DNA of 64,000 bases from Asticcacaulis biprosthecium C19 (GTDB lineage: Bacteria; Pseudomonadota; Alphaproteobacteria; Caulobacterales; Caulobacteraceae): assembly GCF_000204015.1 (NCBI RefSeq), contig NZ_GL883077.1, forward strand, positions 231,657-295,656, in the 5' to 3' direction. The notes under the pieces are model-generated. The model saw nothing but the letters and a program-made list of their open reading frames with translations, ran no database searches and was not told where the DNA came from. Position 1 is the stretch's first letter. The number at the start of each line of letters is the position of its first letter. A program made the translations under genes and the position numbers. Of the stretch, positions 22,866 through 31,417 are shown piece after piece.

Positions 22866-23681
22866 TTACGCCGGCTTGCGGAAACGCAGCGTCATCCGGT
22901 CACTTTCACCGATGGCATCATAGGCCGCCCGTTCTTCGTCCGTCAGGGTACGGGTATCGTTCTTGCTGCTGCGGATGGGCTTCAGCGTCCAGACACCGAA
23001 GGGATGGTCGCGCGTATCCTTCGGATTGGCATTGATCTCCGACCGATCTTCCAGCACGAAACCGGCCTTCTTTGCGGCGGCAATGACATAGGATTCCGGC
23101 ACATAGCCGGTGCCGGCCATCGGGTCGGACCCTTCCGGCGCGCGGTGCTGTTCGACGGCCAGAATGCCGCCGGGCTTCAGTGCGCCGTAAAAGGCAGTCA
23201 TGAAGTTGTCGGTCGTCTCGCCTTGACGCACCCAGTTGTGGAAGGCGCGGGCCACCAGGATCATGTCGGCCGAATTGGCCGGCAGGCTGGTGAAGTTGCT
23301 ACCGCTAAACGGATAGGCCTTGACCTCACCATAGATGCTTTTATCGGCGACTTCGGCCCAGAAGGCCGGATCGTCGGTCTTGCCCATGGCGGCGGCATAG
23401 GTACCACCGGTGGCCTTGGCGTAGGGAGCGAGGATTTCGGTCCACCACCCCTTGGCGCCGGGATTGACCTCGATGATGGTCATGCCAGGTTTCAATCCCC
23501 AGAAGGTCAGGGCCTCGACGGGATGGCGGTATTGGTCGCGCGCCTTGTTGTCGGCCGAGCGCCACGACCCGGCGACGGCGTCGTGCAGGGGATTGTCTCC
23601 GTGATGATTGGCCAGGGCCGGGGTCGCCATAAAGGCGAGGCCGGCGAAGGCGATCAGCAGGTGGCGGCGGATAGTGGACAT
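22866..23681 (-). CDS. Exported SAM-methyltransferase-like protein (COG4798 type)
   Basis: This 271-residue protein has a clear signal peptide (residues 1-24, ending in ATPALA) and then a Rossmann methyltransferase core: LKPGMTIIEVNPGAKGWWTE is motif I, followed by FSGSNFTSLPANSADMILVA and ALKPGGILAVEQHRAPEGSD as later strands. A secreted protein with a SAM-binding fold is odd, because SAM is not expected in the periplasm; known relatives share the signal peptide. The substrate is unknown. It is divergent from amn. Confidence 0.85.
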   Translation of the reverse strand: MSTIRRHLLIAFAGLAFMATPALANHHGDNPLHDAVAGSWRSADNKARDQYRHPVEALTFWGLKPGMTIIEVNPGAKGWWTEILAPYAKATGGTYAAAMGKTDDPAFWAEVADKSIYGEVKAYPFSGSNFTSLPANSADMILVARAFHNWVRQGETTDNFMTAFYGALKPGGILAVEQHRAPEGSDPMAGTGYVPESYVIAAAKKAGFVLEDRSEINANPKDTRDHPFGVWTLKPIRSSKNDTRTLTDEERAAYDAIGESDRMTLRFRKPA

Positions 23682-23929
23682 GACAGGACCCTCGTTTGTT
23701 TGTGCTTATACGCGCCAAACTCAACATCCCGCCGCCCACTTCAAGAAATAGGTGTCCATTTTCTATAGCGGCCGTTCCGTTCCGGCCGGCGAAGTACGTC
23801 CGACGCCGGGAACACATTCTGATCACCCTATCAGAAAACCTTCCGCCTTCCTCGCATGACAAGGATTCGGTTGCAAAAAGTGACCCTTCCGCTCTTGGCG
23901 GAACTGGCGGAGGCTGTTACGTTCCAATC

Positions 23930-25441
23930 ATGAACAAGCATGTGAAAAACAAGGATGCGACGTTGAATTCCGCATCCGCCATCGTCGGGCAACTGAAAAC
24001 CCTCTACGCCCAGGCCGTCACCGCGTTGCAGCAGGACCTGCACGCTTATCTGGAACAGCGCACGATTCCGTCAAAAAACCTGCGCGCAGCCGGCCGGTAT
24101 TGCTACCCGAAACTGACCGTCACCTGGAAGGGCACGCATCTCGACGAGGCCGACGAACTGGCCATCCTGAACAACCGCCACCCCCAAGTGAACCGCGCCT
24201 TCGCCCGCTTCTCGCGACCCGGCACCTATTCGTCCTCGATAACCCGGCCTGACCTGTTCAGCGACCATATCGAAGAACAGCTCGAACTTCTGATCCGCGA
24301 CTACAATGCCGACTGTTCTGTAAGCGTGTCGAACCAGGAAATCCCCTACCCCTACGTGCTGGACGGGGCCGGTCTGGACCTCAACAGCGTCTCCGCACTG
24401 GACCTGATGCGGCATTTCCCTGCCACCGAACTGGCGTTGATCGGCAACGAAGTCGCCGATGGTCTGGACATGAAGGATGAAAGCGGACATAGGCCGCTGG
24501 CCCTGTTCGACGGTTTGCGCACCGACTTCTCTCTGGCCCGGCTGCGCCATTACACCGGGACGCCGGCCGAACATACCCAAAGCTACATCCTGATGACGAA
24601 CTACAATCGCTATGTCGATGTCTTCGTCGCCTGGGCTGTGGAACAGCTCAAGAAACCCGACAGTCCGTATACAGCCTTGTCGTGCTGCGGTTACTTCACC
24701 ATCACCAAGGATACGGCCAATCCGGAAGAGCTGATCGCCAATTCGCCATGGCGCAAGCACCAGATGCCGGCCTACCACCTGATGCGCGAAGGTCGCCAGG
24801 GTATCACCTTGGTCAATATCGGCGTCGGCCCGTCCAATGCCAAGAATATCACCGACCACCTGGCCGTGATGCGTCCGCACGTCTGGCTGATGATCGGTCA
24901 CTGCGGCGGCCTGCGTCCGTCGCAAAGCATCGGCGACTACGTCCTGGCCCACGCCTATCTGCGTGATGACCACATCATGGACGATGTCTTGCCACGCGAG
25001 ATTCCGATCCCACCTATCGCTGAAGTCCAGCAGGCGCTGCATGAAGCGGCCGTTCGGGTCACCGGCGAGGATGGTGATGCGTTGAAGAAACGGTTGCGCA
25101 CCGGCACGGTGGTCACCACCGACGACCGCAACTGGGAACTGCGCTATACCTTGAGCGCCTTGCGCTTTTCGCAATCACGCGCGGTCGCCATCGACATGGA
25201 GTCGGCGACACTGGCCGCCCAGGGTTATCGTTTCCGGGTACCGTACGGGACACTGTTGTGCGTGTCGGACAAGCCTTTGCACGGCGAACTGAAGCTGCCG
25301 GGTCAGGCCAATCACTTCTATGAACGCGCCATCCGCGAACATATCGATATCGGGATCGAAGCCGCCAATATCCTGCGCGACTACGGCACAAAGCTGCATA
25401 GCCGCAAACTGCGGGCGTTTGACGAGCCGCCGTTCCGGTAA
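23930..25441 (+). CDS. amn: AMP nucleosidase
   Basis: This 503-residue enzyme is counted from MNKHVKNKDATL; the frame is open further upstream but lacks support. The N-terminal AMP nucleosidase-specific domain (about residues 20-180) is followed by the nucleoside phosphorylase-like catalytic domain (GITLVNIGVGPSNAKNITDH, WLMIGHCGGLRPSQ, VAIDMESATLAAQGYRF). It hydrolyses AMP to adenine and ribose 5-phosphate, adjusting adenylate pools. The gene is preceded by a 248-base divergent gap with no operator I can name. Confidence 0.96.
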   Translation: MNKHVKNKDATLNSASAIVGQLKTLYAQAVTALQQDLHAYLEQRTIPSKNLRAAGRYCYPKLTVTWKGTHLDEADELAILNNRHPQVNRAFARFSRPGTYSSSITRPDLFSDHIEEQLELLIRDYNADCSVSVSNQEIPYPYVLDGAGLDLNSVSALDLMRHFPATELALIGNEVADGLDMKDESGHRPLALFDGLRTDFSLARLRHYTGTPAEHTQSYILMTNYNRYVDVFVAWAVEQLKKPDSPYTALSCCGYFTITKDTANPEELIANSPWRKHQMPAYHLMREGRQGITLVNIGVGPSNAKNITDHLAVMRPHVWLMIGHCGGLRPSQSIGDYVLAHAYLRDDHIMDDVLPREIPIPPIAEVQQALHEAAVRVTGEDGDALKKRLRTGTVVTTDDRNWELRYTLSALRFSQSRAVAIDMESATLAAQGYRFRVPYGTLLCVSDKPLHGELKLPGQANHFYERAIREHIDIGIEAANILRDYGTKLHSRKLRAFDEPPFR

Positions 25442-25457
25442 ACTGGGGCTTGGGGCT

Positions 25458-25502
25458 CCCGCTCCGCCGCCTTCGGCGACACCTCCCCCCTGCGGGGAAG
25501 GA
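25458..25502. repeat. Solo REP-like palindrome related to the DUF559 flanks
   Basis: It contains a GCCGcctTCGGCG-type hairpin followed by CCTCCCCCCTGCGGGGAAGG, the same order of parts (pyrimidine block, GC hairpin, CCTCCCC block, hairpin) as 20406-20461. It lies just after amn. The rest of the 250-base gap before pabB shows nothing else I can name. Confidence 0.5.
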
Positions 25503-25692
25503 TAAAAAATGGAGCGGAAGGCCGGCAGGGTCTGCTCCAACCCGTGGCCATCCGCTCCAGTACGATCAATGGACCTCCATCCATAGGGTTTGGACCTGAC
25601 GTCAATCGGTCGTCGACCGCCTTGAAACTACGGGTCAAATCCTGATATCAGCATAGTCCCTTAACCCCTGCAATCGAATCAAGTTGCTGTGA

Positions 25693-27084
25693 ATGTTGCG
25701 GTTTTCGCCCCGGCTTCAAGAGATCGTGACGGTTGCTCTCCCATTCGAGAGCATCCGTGAACGGCTGGCCGGATGGATGCGGCAACCGACCGCGGCCGGC
25801 ATGGTGTCCGACGGTGGAAAGCTTGGGCGATACAGCTATCTGATGACGTCGCCCGAGGCGGTCGCTGTGCTCGACTACGACGACCCGCGCGATGTGGCGA
25901 CGTTTCTCACCGAGGCCACAGCCTTCGTCAACCCCGACGATGCCGTAGCGAGCTTGCCGCCGTTCACAGGGGGGCTGGTCGGCATGGCGTCGTTCGAACT
26001 GGGGCTGAAGCTGGAACGCATGAAGCGCCGCCCCTTCCGCATCGAAGGCCGCAGCGCCTGGCCGGAACTGGTGGTGATGCGTTTTGCCGCTGTCCTGGCC
26101 TTCGACCATCATGCCGGAACCTTGACCGCCATCGGACGGGGGGAAACCAAGGCTGCGGCTCAGCATGCCGTCGATAACCTGGTGGCGACCTGGCAGGCAA
26201 CGCCTGCCCTGGAGGTGCCTCCGGATTTGCTGGAGGGGGCCTTGCGGCTGGAAACCGCCGATGAGATTCATGAGGACAAGGTCGCGGCCCTGGTCCGCCA
26301 GATCCACGCCGGCGATCTGTTTCAGGCAAACCTGGCGCGTGGCTGGACCGGGCGGCTGCGTCGTGATGTCGAGCCGGGCCATGTCTTGCAGGCCTTGCAG
26401 ACCGCGGGTCCGGCGCCGTTCGGTGGCTTTTTCCGGTGGGGCGATCGCGCGGTGGTGTCGAACAGTCCGGAACGGTTTATCCGGCTGGATATCGACGGCC
26501 TGATGGAGACCCGGCCCATCAAGGGCACGCGACGTCGGGGCGCATCGATCGCTGAGGATGAGGCCCTGGGTCGGGAATTGCTGGCCAGCCCTAAGGACCG
26601 GGCCGAGAATTTGATGATCGTCGACCTGATGCGGCACGATCTGTCGAAAGTGGCGCAGGTCGGCAGCGTGGCGGTAACCGCCTTGCAGGCGTTAGAAAGC
26701 TATCCGAACGTGCATCATCTGGTGTCAACGGTGATCGGGCGCCTGGCACCGGGCCGGACGGCGGCGGACGTGCTGAGCGCGACCCTGCCGCCAGGGTCGA
26801 TTTCCGGCGCGCCCAAGGTCCAGGCCATGAAGGTCATCAGCGAGATGGAAGCAGCGCGCGGACCCTACTGCGGGTCCTTGTTCTTCATCGATGCCGGCGG
26901 GGCCATGGATTCCAATGTGTTGATCCGGACCCTGGCCTGTGAGCGCGATGACGGCGGCCACTGGCACATCCGCCTTGCCGCCGGCGGCGGGATCGTGGCG
27001 GACAGCGAGCCCGTGGCCGAGCGCGTGGAAACAGAGACGAAGGTGTCGTTGATACGGAAGGTGTTGACGGGTGCCGTCGAGTAA
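25693..27084 (+). CDS. pabB: Aminodeoxychorismate synthase component I
   Basis: This 463-residue enzyme adds ammonia to chorismate in para-aminobenzoate and folate synthesis. The chorismate-binding domain occupies the last 260 residues with DLFQANLARGW, ETRPIKGTRRRG, ENLMIVDLMRHDLSKVAQVG and PPGSISGAPKVQAM. The Lys of PIKGT is the active-site lysine typical of PabB rather than TrpE. The N-terminal part matches the smaller amino domain. No pabA or pabC gene is adjacent in the window. Confidence 0.93.
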   Translation: MLRFSPRLQEIVTVALPFESIRERLAGWMRQPTAAGMVSDGGKLGRYSYLMTSPEAVAVLDYDDPRDVATFLTEATAFVNPDDAVASLPPFTGGLVGMASFELGLKLERMKRRPFRIEGRSAWPELVVMRFAAVLAFDHHAGTLTAIGRGETKAAAQHAVDNLVATWQATPALEVPPDLLEGALRLETADEIHEDKVAALVRQIHAGDLFQANLARGWTGRLRRDVEPGHVLQALQTAGPAPFGGFFRWGDRAVVSNSPERFIRLDIDGLMETRPIKGTRRRGASIAEDEALGRELLASPKDRAENLMIVDLMRHDLSKVAQVGSVAVTALQALESYPNVHHLVSTVIGRLAPGRTAADVLSATLPPGSISGAPKVQAMKVISEMEAARGPYCGSLFFIDAGGAMDSNVLIRTLACERDDGGHWHIRLAAGGGIVADSEPVAERVETETKVSLIRKVLTGAVE

Positions 27085-27109
27085 CGGGGTCCGCGGCCCC
27101 TCGGACTTA

Positions 27110-27670
27110 CTAGCTCGGTCCGGTCACCGCCGCGCCGTTTCGCGGATGGTGGAAGAAGGTGTCCTTGAACTTCGTCTCGCCCGGAAGGAAGTTGCCGATC
27201 GGCGAATCATAGTCATACTCGACCTCGGTCACGATCAGGCTTTCATTGGCCGAGATCTGCGCCGTCGTCACCGTTGCGAGTGTAGCACCATTTGTATACT
27301 CCGCCAGCCCGTTGCCGTTGTCGACGCTCCAGATGACCTTGGCCTGGTTCGAAGAATTCATCGTCACGCAGGTCAAACGCATCTTAAGATTGGTACCCGT
27401 CGAGAAGGGCTGTAGCATCGAAGTGCCAATCGCCCACAGATCGGTGATATTGGCGCTGGACAAGGTTTCCGACTGCGCCGCCAGATCGCCGATCGTGGCC
27501 GCCAGATGCGACGTCCGGCGCGACGCCATCATGCCCAGGGTCAACTCGGCCAGGCTGAGATAAGCCATGATCAGCAGCGGCGCCACCATAGCGAATTCAA
27601 TGGCGGACACGCCGCGTTTGTCAGCTAAAAAGGCCTTGAGCGAGAACAGTTGGTTCAGACGACGTAACAT
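27110..27670 (-). CDS. TadE/TadF-like pilus pseudopilin
   Basis: This 186-residue protein has a short basic N-terminus, then DKRGVSAIEFAMVAPLLIMAYLS, a pseudopilin-like helix with the G-x-x-x-x-E pattern at about residues 17-40. The rest is a predicted extracytoplasmic beta-rich domain with one or two cysteines. TadE/F proteins are minor pseudopilins of the Flp/Tad system. It overlaps the upstream TadE-like gene by one base, so the pair is co-translated. It is divergent from the main cpa operon. Confidence 0.82.
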   Translation of the reverse strand: MLRRLNQLFSLKAFLADKRGVSAIEFAMVAPLLIMAYLSLAELTLGMMASRRTSHLAATIGDLAAQSETLSSANITDLWAIGTSMLQPFSTGTNLKMRLTCVTMNSSNQAKVIWSVDNGNGLAEYTNGATLATVTTAQISANESLIVTEVEYDYDSPIGNFLPGETKFKDTFFHHPRNGAAVTGPS

Positions 27671-28215
27671 CAGAAGGGCTCATTCCGGAAGACGACCTTG
27701 GACGTGATCACCGCATCCTGGTTGCTCAGGGTCGTCAGACCCGCGTTCAGGAAGGGCGTAAATAGCGGCCATTCATAGTAGGCGCGGACCAGTTGTATCT
27801 TGGAAGCACCCCCGATATTGAAATTGAACTTGCTCTCGTCGAATTCGCCGTCCTTGATCAGGTCCGTCGTCGGGATTTCCGAGAAGTTGTTGTAGGTTGT
27901 CACATCGATCTTCAGGCTGCTCATACAACTGCCCGACAGCCAACCCATCTTGTCGCAAACCTTCTGCTTGAAGACCGTCAACGACGTGTTGCCCGTTGTC
28001 GCAATCCCGGTCCGGATCTGGCGCGATGCCACATCCGTCGCATTGTCCAGGCTCACCGACAGCAGGATCACCAGGGCCAGCTCGATACAGGCACAAATCA
28101 GGAAGACCAGCGGCCCCGCGATCAGCGCGAATTCCACCGCAGCCGCGCCCTTATGGTCGCGGCAAAAACTCTGAAGACGGTTACGAACGGTAGGGATGGC
28201 CATAGCTGAGGTCAT
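27670..28215 (-). CDS. TadE-like pilus pseudopilin
   Basis: This protein of about 181 residues starts at ATG 28215 behind GAGAAAG; a TTG 12 bases upstream and an ATG at 28203 are alternatives. Residues 20-50 read DHKGAAAVEFALIAGPLVFLI, a TadE-type prepilin segment with Glu five residues after the processing Gly. The extracytoplasmic part has a Cys pair (KVCDKMGWLSGSCMSS) likely to form a disulphide. It is expected to be a minor component of the Flp pilus encoded next door. Confidence 0.82.
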   Translation of the reverse strand: MTSAMAIPTVRNRLQSFCRDHKGAAAVEFALIAGPLVFLICACIELALVILLSVSLDNATDVASRQIRTGIATTGNTSLTVFKQKVCDKMGWLSGSCMSSLKIDVTTYNNFSEIPTTDLIKDGEFDESKFNFNIGGASKIQLVRAYYEWPLFTPFLNAGLTTLSNQDAVITSKVVFRNEPF

Positions 28216-28287
28216 GCGCTTTCTCAATTCATCGGCAACTCTTACACCGCCGGGGTCAACAGTCCGTTAAACTACGCCCAGAAATGC

Positions 28288-28324
28288 AAAATCCGTGCCG
28301 TACACAGGGCACGACACGGATTTT
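28288..28324 (-). terminator. Terminator after the pilus N-domain gene
   Basis: AAAATCCGTGCCG (28288-28300) pairs with CGACACGGATTTT (28312-28324) with one mismatch, giving a U-rich 3' side on the minus strand. It lies 22 bases after the stop of the gene at 28346-28834. Confidence 0.65.
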
Positions 28325-28345
28325 CTGTCTCACAAACAATTATTC

Positions 28346-28834
28346 TTACTGAGCCGCCATGGCTGTCGGCGCTGGCGCAGCCCCGGCCGAATTCGAAGCC
28401 GGCGCCATCACCATCGGCGACGGACCGGAAGCGCCCGCCGTTGTCGGCGTTGGCTCTTCGGAAATGCAGACATTGGTACACACCATCAACGAGGGCTTCA
28501 AACCCTTGTAGACCGTGATTGCGCCCCTTTTCGGCGCCGTCACCGTCACCTCGCCGTCAAACAGCGAGCGGCCGTCACGTCCGGCGACATTGACCGCGCT
28601 GCTGCCGAAACCCTTCCCCACTATATAGAGGGTGCGCGAATCCACCACTGTCACGTCGGCAATGTCCGGATTGCCAACTACGACCGTACCTGCCGGCGCC
28701 ACCAGAGTAACACGCAGCGTATGGTTCTTTTCCACCGTCACCGGCTGGCCGGCCAGGGCCGGCACCGCCGCCATCAGGCCAAATGCCGTCACGCTCAAGG
28801 CCGCTCTGATCGAAAATGTCATCTTCTTTGTCAT
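28346..28834 (-). CDS. Secreted pilus assembly N-terminal-domain protein (secretin N-domain paralogue)
   Basis: This 162-residue protein has a signal peptide ending in VPALAG (about residue 28). Residues 30-110 match the T2SS/T3SS pilus N-terminal domain (TLRVTLVAPAGTVVVGNPDI and DVTVVDSRTLYIVGKGFGSS), the module that also opens the CpaC secretin in this locus. The remaining tail is Ala/Pro/Thr-rich and low in complexity, with a Cys pair (CTNVC). A periplasmic accessory role at the secretin is inferred. Confidence 0.82.
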   Translation of the reverse strand: MTKKMTFSIRAALSVTAFGLMAAVPALAGQPVTVEKNHTLRVTLVAPAGTVVVGNPDIADVTVVDSRTLYIVGKGFGSSAVNVAGRDGRSLFDGEVTVTAPKRGAITVYKGLKPSLMVCTNVCISEEPTPTTAGASGPSPMVMAPASNSAGAAPAPTAMAAQ

Positions 28835-29214
28835 CGTGCAGGTCCACGCTCTATATATAGATGGGCCTCAAGCGCCCGGGTGCATACCTAAACTAGGACC
28901 CAGGCATGAGGGTCGCGTTAGGAAACAAGGTATAAAAGAAATCTTTAAAATTGCTGAACATAATACTAACAAAAAAAATGCCGTTTTAATTCAATCATCA
29001 CCAAGGTTAATCGTAGTTAAGGTTAATTCAAATTTACAGTAAAAAAGAATTAACTATAGAAAATTTTTAGCAACATCGAGTTGTTTACTTCGTTTTAATC
29101 AAGGCGCGCTAATTTGATCTCGTGTTCGGGAGCATTTGAGCCGTTCTAACCGGTCCCCCCGATACGATGAATGTCTCAACTGCTTTACTTTTTTGACCAA
29201 CTAGGAGAAATACC
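28835..29214. promoter_or_regulatory. AT-rich pilA upstream region with TTAA half-sites
   Basis: This gap is much richer in A+T than its surroundings and holds no gene. TTAA occurs at 29007-29010, 29017-29020 and 29023-29026, with 6, then 2, bases between them. CtrA, the Caulobacter cell-cycle regulator that activates pilA, binds TTAA-N7-TTAA; here the spacing is 6. An AGGAGA ribosome-binding site precedes the pilA ATG. The CtrA assignment is inference from the family and the gene order. Confidence 0.45.
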
Positions 29215-29394
29215 ATGACCAAGTTTTTCAACCGCTTTGCCAAGGACGAATCCGGCGCGACTGCCATTGAATATGGCCTGATCGCCGCTCTGATCGCCGT
29301 CGCGCTCATCTCGATCCTCGGCACCCTGTCGGGCTCGCTGACCGGCACCTTCCAGCGCGTCTCGGACGACCTGACCGCCGCCAACGGCGCCTAA
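29215..29394 (+). CDS. pilA: Flp-type major pilin
   Basis: This 59-residue prepilin has a short basic leader (MTKFFNRFAKDESG), CpaA-type cleavage after Gly14, then ATAIEYGLIAALIAVALI with the conserved Glu-Tyr of Flp pilins. One hydrophobic helix forms the pilus core; the short C-terminus is polar. The RBS is strong (AGGAGA) and a perfect terminator follows 45 bases after the stop, as expected for a very abundant product. It is the likely subunit of the adhesive polar pilus. Confidence 0.95.
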   Translation: MTKFFNRFAKDESGATAIEYGLIAALIAVALISILGTLSGSLTGTFQRVSDDLTAANGA

Positions 29395-29439
29395 TAATCA
29401 CCGACAGTCAAAGCGTACCGATCGAAAGACCGGACCTTG

Positions 29440-29473
29440 GGGCCGCAGATAAGCAGTTATCTGCGGCCCTTTT
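29440..29473 (+). terminator. Strong terminator/attenuator between the two pilin genes
   Basis: A perfect 13-bp stem, GGGCCGCAGATAA (29440-29452) with TTATCTGCGGCCC (29457-29469), has a 4-base loop and is followed by TTTTC. It would end most pilA transcripts and let a fraction continue into the second pilin and cpaA. Confidence 0.9.
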
Positions 29474-29496
29474 CTATCCGAAAGACACCAATAGCC

Positions 29497-29667
29497 ATGT
29501 TACGCCGATTTATTGCTGACGAACGGGGGGCCACAGCCATTGAATACGGGCTGGTCGCAGGCCTTTTGTTCCTCGGCGTAGTTGGCGCCATCACCGCCTA
29601 CGGTGATGCTTTCACCACTATGTACGAGGGTATCCGCGATTCTACGGAAGCCGTGATGGGCGGCTAA
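29497..29667 (+). CDS. Second Flp-type pilin
   Basis: This 56-residue prepilin starts at ATG 29497; the frame is open further upstream, but through the terminator. The leader MLRRFIADERG is followed by ATAIEYGLVAGLLFLGVVGAI, giving the same cleavage site and Glu-Tyr pair as pilA. The C-terminus (YGDAFTTMYEGIRDSTEAVMG) is acidic and unlike that of pilA. Being downstream of a strong terminator, it is probably made at lower levels and may be a minor pilin. Confidence 0.85.
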   Translation: MLRRFIADERGATAIEYGLVAGLLFLGVVGAITAYGDAFTTMYEGIRDSTEAVMGG

Positions 29668-29748
29668 TGCTGCCGTCCTGTAAGCAGATTTTAAGCTTGC
29701 TGGTTTAACCTGACAGACATCCGTTCCGTCGCCATCGAGGCCGCCCCC

Positions 29749-30267
29749 GTGTCCATTCCGCTGATTTTCGCCCTGACCTACCCGGCCTACCTGTTGTGGG
29801 CCGCTGTCAGCGACCTGGTCAGGATGACCATCTCCAACCGGCTGAACCTGATCCTGGCCGGCGCCTTCTTTCCGGCCGCCCTTCTGCTGGGCCTGAGCCT
29901 CGGCGATATCGGCATCCACACCGCCGTCGCGGCAGGTGGCCTGGTGCTGGGCATGGTCTTGTTTGCCCTGCGCTTTATGGGAGGTGGCGATGCCAAGCTT
30001 ATCGCGGCAACCGCCCTGTGGCTCGGTCTGGACGGCTTCATTGCCCTGCTATTCTACACAGCGCTCGCTGGCGGTGCCCTGACCTTGGGTATCGTCATAG
30101 CCCGCAAGTTCTTCTGGGCCCTGGCGCCCAAACTGCCCAAATGGCTGGGCCAGCATCTCGAAGCCAAGACCGGCATTCCCTATGGCATTGCCATCTGCGC
30201 CGGCGGCCTCCTGGCCATTCCGCACGGCGATCTGTGGGCCCGACTCACGCCGCTTTTAAACGTCTGA
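29749..30267 (+). CDS. cpaA: Prepilin peptidase CpaA/TadV
   Basis: This polytopic protein of about 172 residues starts at GTG. It belongs to the A24 aspartic prepilin peptidases: the first Asp is in AVSDLVRMTISNRL (about residue 22), and the second is in the GxGD motif (FMGGGDAKL, about residue 80). It should cleave both pilins and the TadE/F pseudopilins after Gly. It lacks the N-terminal methylase domain of PilD, as usual for Flp systems. Confidence 0.92.
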   Translation: MSIPLIFALTYPAYLLWAAVSDLVRMTISNRLNLILAGAFFPAALLLGLSLGDIGIHTAVAAGGLVLGMVLFALRFMGGGDAKLIAATALWLGLDGFIALLFYTALAGGALTLGIVIARKFFWALAPKLPKWLGQHLEAKTGIPYGIAICAGGLLAIPHGDLWARLTPLLNV

Positions 30268-30374
30268 CAAACCGCCCTACCCGGCAGGTTTATCCAGGTT
30301 TTTGGCACATTTTGAGAAATAGCACCCGCAAATTGGCCGAAAACGACACACGCCCCGGTTTCCTTAGGTGAACG

Positions 30375-30388
30375 TTAACTAACCTTAA
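30375..30388. promoter_or_regulatory. TTAA-N6-TTAA site upstream of cpaB
   Basis: TTAACTAACCTTAA lies about 95 bases before cpaB in the 214-base gap after cpaA. Spacing and sequence resemble the pair upstream of pilA (29007-29020), suggesting the same regulator, possibly CtrA. The gap otherwise shows no feature. Confidence 0.4.
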
Positions 30389-30481
30389 GCCAAGAATTTC
30401 CGGAGTTATATCCACGCCGACCTGGCAGCGCCCGCCCCAACCTCTTCGGCGCACCGGTCACAACGAGGGAAGATTTCGGTC

Positions 30482-31417
30482 ATGAAGGCGTCACGCTACG
30501 TCGTAATGGGAGTCGCGGCCATCGCCGCCATACTGCTGGCCTTTCTGGTCCGCGGTATGATCGCCGGAGGCGGTGCCCAGGAAGCTAAGGCTACCGTCGA
30601 TAAGACGCCAGCCGTGGCGACCGCCCGCGTCCTGATCGCTGCCCGCGAGCTCAAGGCCGGCACCCGCATCAGCGAAGCCGACCTCACCTGGCAGGAATGG
30701 CCGGTCGCGTCACTCAACGCCGCCTATATCGTCGACGGCGGTATGCCGGCAGGCGCCCCGGGCATGGAAGGCGCCGCCAAGCCGGCTGCCGACAAGCCCA
30801 AGAGCGATGTCGAAGAAAAGGTCGGCGACGTTACCCAGGCCGTCGCCGACAAGATCGCCCCCTCTCCTACCAAGGAAGCCTATGTCGGCGGTGTCGCCCG
30901 TGAAGACATCCTGGCCAATGAACCCATCATCGACGCCAAAATCGTTCGTTCTGACGAAGGCGGTTTCATGGCCGTCATGCTTCAGCCGGGTATGCGCGCC
31001 CTGGCCGTCCCGGTCAGCGTCGACAACACCGCAGGCGGCTTTATCCTGCCCGGCGACCGCGTCGACATCCTGGTCACGCACCAGCTGCCGTCGGCGACGG
31101 GCCGCGGCACGATCGACAGCGTCCAGCCGGTCCTGCGCAATATCCGCGTCCTGGCCATCGACCAGTCTGTCGCCGCCGAGCAGGACAAGCAAACCGTCAT
31201 CGGCGCCACGGCGACCCTGGAAGTGTCGCCCGGCGACGGCCAGGTCGTGACCCTGGCCAAGGCTTCGGGTACCCTGTCGCTGATGCTGCGTTCCTACGCC
31301 GACGCCCAGGGACCTTCCGGCGCGGTGACTACGTCGCCCACAGGCGGCGCCAGCGAAGATTTGCCGGTCCGTGTCTATCGCAACGGCCAGGCCACTGAGG
31401 TGACGGTATCCCGATGA
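30482..31417 (+). CDS. cpaB: Flp pilus assembly protein CpaB/RcpC
   Basis: This 311-residue protein has an N-terminal signal anchor (ASRYVVMGVAAIAAILLAFL) and an SAF-like domain beginning VLIAARELKAGTRISEADL. The second half holds RcpC/CpaB-typical LQPGMRALAVPVSVDNTAGG and FILPGDRVDILVTHQ. An Ala/Lys/Pro-rich insert at about 95-135 is longer than usual. CpaB supports the secretin in the periplasm. The stop overlaps the cpaC start by 4 bases. Confidence 0.95.
   Translation: MKASRYVVMGVAAIAAILLAFLVRGMIAGGGAQEAKATVDKTPAVATARVLIAARELKAGTRISEADLTWQEWPVASLNAAYIVDGGMPAGAPGMEGAAKPAADKPKSDVEEKVGDVTQAVADKIAPSPTKEAYVGGVAREDILANEPIIDAKIVRSDEGGFMAVMLQPGMRALAVPVSVDNTAGGFILPGDRVDILVTHQLPSATGRGTIDSVQPVLRNIRVLAIDQSVAAEQDKQTVIGATATLEVSPGDGQVVTLAKASGTLSLMLRSYADAQGPSGAVTTSPTGGASEDLPVRVYRNGQATEVTVSR

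Noticed and set aside
28940-28960. Sigma-54 promoter upstream of pilA
   Set aside because: A TTGCTG is present, but no matching GG of a TGGCAC element at the required spacing was found.
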